NCBI RefSeq assembly: GCF_029227915.1
Contig: NC_079875.1
Coordinates: 6,324,001 to 6,388,000 of the forward strand
DNA from: Hydractinia symbiolongicarpus
Taxonomy: Eukaryota; Cnidaria; Hydrozoa; Anthoathecata; Hydractiniidae
Length of the DNA: 64,000 nucleotides
Direction of reading: 5' to 3'
Positions 60,601 to 64,000 of this stretch are shown one piece after another; the first letter of the stretch is position 1; each line of letters opens with the position of its first letter. The notes under the pieces are model-generated. The model did not search any database, was not told where the DNA came from, and was given only the letters and a program-made list of their open reading frames with translations. A program made the position numbers and the translations under genes.

Positions 60601-62322
60601 TTTTTTTAAACATTTTTTTGTACTTTGCCTGACATACTGAAGTAATGTTTTTCTCCTTAAGACCCCTCCCCCAGAAAAAAAATTGTTTAGTGTTTTACAT
60701 GGGTAAACCACTAAAGAATTTCTTGCCAATCCAAAATGCTTATTTAGGGTTTATTTTTACAGTTTTGAGTCTATTTCGCTTGATGTCTGTTTAATGTCAA
60801 ATTCTAAAAAGTGTCACTATAAGTTAAAATATAGTTTGTTATTTCACCAATGAATTGTTTCAATTTCTGATCATTTATTCATCTAGGTAATTTTTTTAGC
60901 AATTGTGTAAATTTTGGGGACATTTGCTTAAATTTAAAATTGTTTATAAAAAAATGGTACTTATCTTTTGCACCTTATTTTATGACCTACTTGTTTCTAG
61001 CCATGTTATTAGTAACTATAGCAGCCTTTGTAATTCACATTGGCATTCAGTAATTGTAGAAAGAAATGTCAAAATGCTATGAAATCTGCAATGCAAACAA
61101 ATTTAAATTACAAAGGCTGCTATGTAGCTGATTTGAATTGAATAAATACAGTTTAATGTACTTGCCTGCTCCACTTTCTAAAGGTTAGTAGAAAACTAGA
61201 AATTAAGAATGTAAAAATTCAAAAGTCAATGTAAAAAATGGCTGATAAGAGAAATTTGGCTGAATGAGGTATTTTATTTATATAAGTTTAAATCCTAATT
61301 TTTTACTAGACAGTACCTTGTGGGTTTTTTTGAACAGACATTATACATTTGACAAAGAAAAAGAACTGAAAAATAAAAGTTTACCTGGGCTCTCCTGTTT
61401 GTTTATCTTTCATTATCACACTGTCTGATATTTCACCAAATTTACCAAAGTATGCTCGTAGTGATTCTAAAAGCAACACATAAACAGAGATCAAAAACTT
61501 TTTCAAAACACGAACTTGCCCGAAAAAAGCCCTGCACTTTTTATAGCGTATGCAGCAGGAGGGTGCCAATAAGCTGCAAACGCCTGCATATATCCGGGCG
61601 ACTTTTCGAATTATATTAACGGTTGTCCGTCGAATGCAACACCTTGTAACATAAACATGGCGGACGACAGTTGAAAGAATGCGTTTGAAGAGAAAGGAGT
61701 TAATAAAGTTTATATATAGCTAAGTTATTAATCAAGTAAATCTTATCAAAAATCATAAAAAACAGTTCTTTTAAGAACTTCGCTACCACAATAATTCTTT
61801 GAGAGACATTTGTGGTGAATCTTTCTTTTCGGGCATTGTTCGGGACTATGCGGCGTATGCGGCTTATTGTCATTAATTTGAAAGCCTGCTTGTTTTAGAG
61901 AACCCTTAGGAGTTTAGGAGGAACAAATTTAACAGGCAAATTCCTGTTAATAAGGCTTAAACCTCTTTTAAAGTTCCCTGAACAGGAACAAATGTGTCAA
62001 CTTTGTGAAAGTATGTAAGTAACATTTCTCACCTTCAGATGTGTGTTTTCCAACACCACCAACAAATATTTTACTGAAATAACAAGAAAAAAACACATAA
62101 ATTATAGCTACCATCATAATAATTATCAATCAGTGTTAGAATTAAAAGGAATGCTTACCACTGTTCATCCTGAGGACTTCTAAACGGCTTTCTAGGACCA
62201 AAGTTTTGTTGTGGAGCCATAACAAGAGGTTGTTGTTGGTAAACTATCGTTTGTTGAACTCCAGGCATAACAGGTATTCCTCCATTGGGAATAGGAGCGA
62301 TTTGTTGGATGTGTTGAGCCAT
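54667..62322 (-). CDS. Two-RRM RNA-binding protein, hnRNP/DAZAP1/Musashi-like
   Basis: Fourteen minus-strand exons join in phase to 470 residues: 62322-62159, 62073-62033, 61466-61385, 60368-60275, 59636-59574, 59334-59287, 58961-58854, 58517-58469, 57397-57315, 56167-56086, 55726-55580, 55388-55308, 55133-54951, 54854-54667. The N-terminus is Gln/Pro-rich. RRM1 (from about residue 56) has RNP2 CKIFVGGV and RNP1 RGFAFVTY. A ~40-residue linker follows. RRM2 has RNP2 LKVFIGGI and RNP1 GFAFVGF and ends VEVKGSDEQQ. The C-terminus is Gly/Ala/Gln/Tyr-rich and low complexity (SGYGAYANVG, GAGGGFALGAGSG), as in hnRNPs that bind and localise mRNA. The closest named relative is uncertain. Exons 11-13 all begin and end in the same phase, so any can be skipped without breaking the frame. 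Confidence 0.95.
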
Positions 62323-63002
62323 ATTCTTGATTCAAAGATGTATTTTCTATTGTTTTCCTTGTTCAAAATTTCGTGAAAAGGCATGTGCTGATTATGGTAA
62401 CCCGCAAAGGACTTTTGTGTTTTTTTCGGATTTTTCTCCCGTTTGTTCCGAATTCGGTCTCAGGCCTTTCAACAAAGGCACGCAACCTTCTATCCAGGTC
62501 AATTGCGGATGCGACTTCTGCTTCGAAAGGATCAAGGTTTTTGAGAACTCAAGCAAACAAAACAGACGAAGATTGTTTCAAGGAAAAACGATGCAATAAA
62601 TGGGTATCACATAATAATACTTATGAGGAGTAGAAAATAGGATTTTACAAAAAGAGTATCATTACCTCTCCTATCAAAAAGGCAAAAACCCTGGAGGCGA
62701 GGGTGGGCTTTTGTAACATCTCTCATTTTTTACTTGATTTAAGTTTGCTTGTTTATAGTTCCAACTGACAAAGAAAATTAGCAGGCCCTAATAAAAAGCG
62801 CAAGTCAGAAGAAGATTAAGTTCCATTAGTCTTTCACCGGTAATAATGTTGTGGAAAGAATGTTGTCCGATACCATTCCAGTAAAGTGCTATGGTTTGTG
62901 TAACCACACGATATAATCATTTTTTTAAATTTTACTTTTTTTTGTTTGGTACATTGAATATTGAAGACGTCGATATACAGAAGTAACCTTTTAATTTGGT
63001 TA
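62323..63002 (-). promoter_or_regulatory. Presumed promoter and 5' UTR of the RNA-binding protein gene
   Basis: The ATG at 62322 is preceded on the minus strand by AATACATCTTTGAATCAAGA. 62380-62560 is less AT-rich than the surroundings and may hold the start site. Short plus-strand ORFs here have no domain. A half palindrome AACCCTGGAGGCGAGGG lies at 62688-62704. Confidence 0.35.
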
Positions 63003-63150
63003 AGGCCAACCTCGTCCCCAGGACTATTTGCTTCTCAACAGCGCTACTATTTGCTTCTCAATGGCGCTGCGCTTTCTGATAGTTCTAAAAAGGTGCTGGG
63101 GTCGTGCTTGAGTTAAGGCTGTTCTCTCATCCTCGTCCCCAGGTTTGTTG
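63003..63150. repeat. Compound CTCGTCCCC-family element with local duplication
   Basis: GGCCAACCTCGTCCCCAGG opens the element; ACTATTTGCTTCTCAA.. is duplicated in tandem just inside; AAAAGGTGCTGGGGTCGTGC gives an opposing arm; then a second TCCTCGTCCCCAGG follows at 63130-63143. It looks like a family member with rearrangement or a second insertion. Confidence 0.6.
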
Positions 63151-63203
63151 CCTATGTCAAAGCCGCTAGGTTTATTTGACGGCGACCGCCCCAATGTCAG
63201 AAA

Positions 63204-63351
63204 GATCAGACCTCTGATCATGACGGGTTCTGGGGACCGCGGATTGAATCCCGCTCACTGCTTGGCAGTATGTTTAGTGATGAACAAAGTAGTTCTTCTT
63301 CAATATGACTTACACGAATTATGCTCGCCCGTCATGATCAGAGGTCTGATC
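63204..63351. repeat. SINE fragment enclosed by a perfect 24-bp inverted repeat
   Basis: Arms 63204-63227 and 63328-63351 are exact reverse complements (GATCAGACCTCTGATC is itself a small palindrome within each). The 100-bp interior holds a headless SINE piece (ACCGCGGATTGAATCCCGC to AGTAGTTCTTCTT) shared with 63459-63580. Confidence 0.85.
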
Positions 63352-63458
63352 GGGGTGAAGCATTCTCTGTTGAAAATGAAATACAGCTGTGCTATGATAA
63401 ATACTCGCCTATATGTATACACACCATCTGGATAAACTATCTGAGTTCATCACTAATA

Positions 63459-63580
63459 TATTGCCGCACGTAGTGTAGTGGTTCTGTCTGCGGCTCCCAG
63501 TTCTGGGCACCGCGGATCGAATCCCGCTCACTGCTTGGCAGTATGTTTAGTGATGAACAAAGTAGTTCTTCTTAAATAAA
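63459..63580 (+). repeat. tRNA-derived SINE, second family
   Basis: A-box-like GTAGTGTAGTGG near the start and a B-box-like GGATCGAATCC about 45 bases later, then a body (CTCACTGCTTGGCAGTATG, TTTAGTGATGAACAAAGTAG). The body matches the piece at 63241-63300. It differs from the (ATCT)-tailed family. 63581-64000 shows nothing identifiable. Confidence 0.7.
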
Positions 63581-64000
63581 AAATGATATATGGTTATATA
63601 AAGCAACATTTGATCAATTTTTGTGCACCTCGCAGTTAAAATACAGCTAAATTATCACTTGATAGTGTATACTACACTACATGAATGTCACACTTGGCTT
63701 GAAGTAAGTTCATTTGTGTCAGAAAGATATATTTTCTTATAAACGAGTTGTTATAGCGCTAAACATTTCGTAGTGCCAAAGTTTGACTTAATTAGTTTTG
63801 TTTTTAAAGCGAGAAATCTATTATAAACAATTATATGGTCAATCTAAGAAAGTAACGGAAAGTTTAAGGGAAAATCCACTTATGTTTTTTTCCCTCCGAC
63901 ACATTACTGCCAGACATACATACACCATTGCTCTAATTTGCGTGCCTGCTACACAAGCAGGTTTGCGGTCAGTAGATGCCTCCATATGGACTGACAACAC

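Noticed and set aside
63459-63540. tRNA gene
   Set aside because: Box-like motifs are present but no full cloverleaf; the downstream part is repeated at 63241-63300, so it is a SINE.

Overview
The window is eukaryotic nuclear DNA: AT-rich, with short GT-AG exons, a nuclear gene for a mitochondrial ATP synthase subunit, and dense repeats. An astacin ending in a ShK-type Cys domain, a PAT/DIRS-type tyrosine-recombinase retrotransposon, a DDE transposase with a C-terminal C2H2 finger and relics of ULP1-PHD genes together point to a cnidarian, probably a hydrozoan. This is inference; no species marker is visible.

Six host genes can be assembled with consistent exon phases. (1) ATP synthase F1 alpha, minus strand, leaves the window on the left; its presequence exon (6407-6466) is 4.5 kb from exon 2. 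(2) A small four-helix membrane protein, plus strand, 12469-13921, family not recognised. (3) A tetraspanin, minus strand, 15062-18497, first exon not found. (4) A complete 11-exon aldehyde dehydrogenase, plus strand, 43894-47857. (5) A complete 6-exon secreted astacin with a Thr-rich linker and ShK-like tail, minus strand, 48578-53222, convergent with (4). (6) A complete 14-exon two-RRM hnRNP/DAZAP1-like protein, minus strand, 54667-62322. The genes show no functional linkage.

The rest is mostly mobile DNA. The centrepiece is a 6.8-kb PAT-like YR retrotransposon (36562-43380). It has the split direct repeat arrangement A1-ORFs-B1-A2-B2, with repeat copies I read as identical (299 and 655 bp). 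Its gag, RT-RNase H and tyrosine recombinase ORFs are visible, but gag and YR are broken. A second notable element is a 2.8-kb DNA transposon (25020-27800) with 24-bp TIRs, a TTA target duplication, many GAAACGAT subterminal motifs and the C-terminal half of a DDE transposase.

Around these lie an older DIRS relic (8.1-11.3 kb), LINE pieces, non-autonomous Helitrons with hairpin and CTAG ends, tRNA-derived SINEs, a family of near-perfect palindromes with CAACCTCGTCCCCAGG-type ends, a nested MITE with an apparent empty-site copy, and tandem-repeat elements. I saw no CRISPR array, rRNA or functional tRNA gene.
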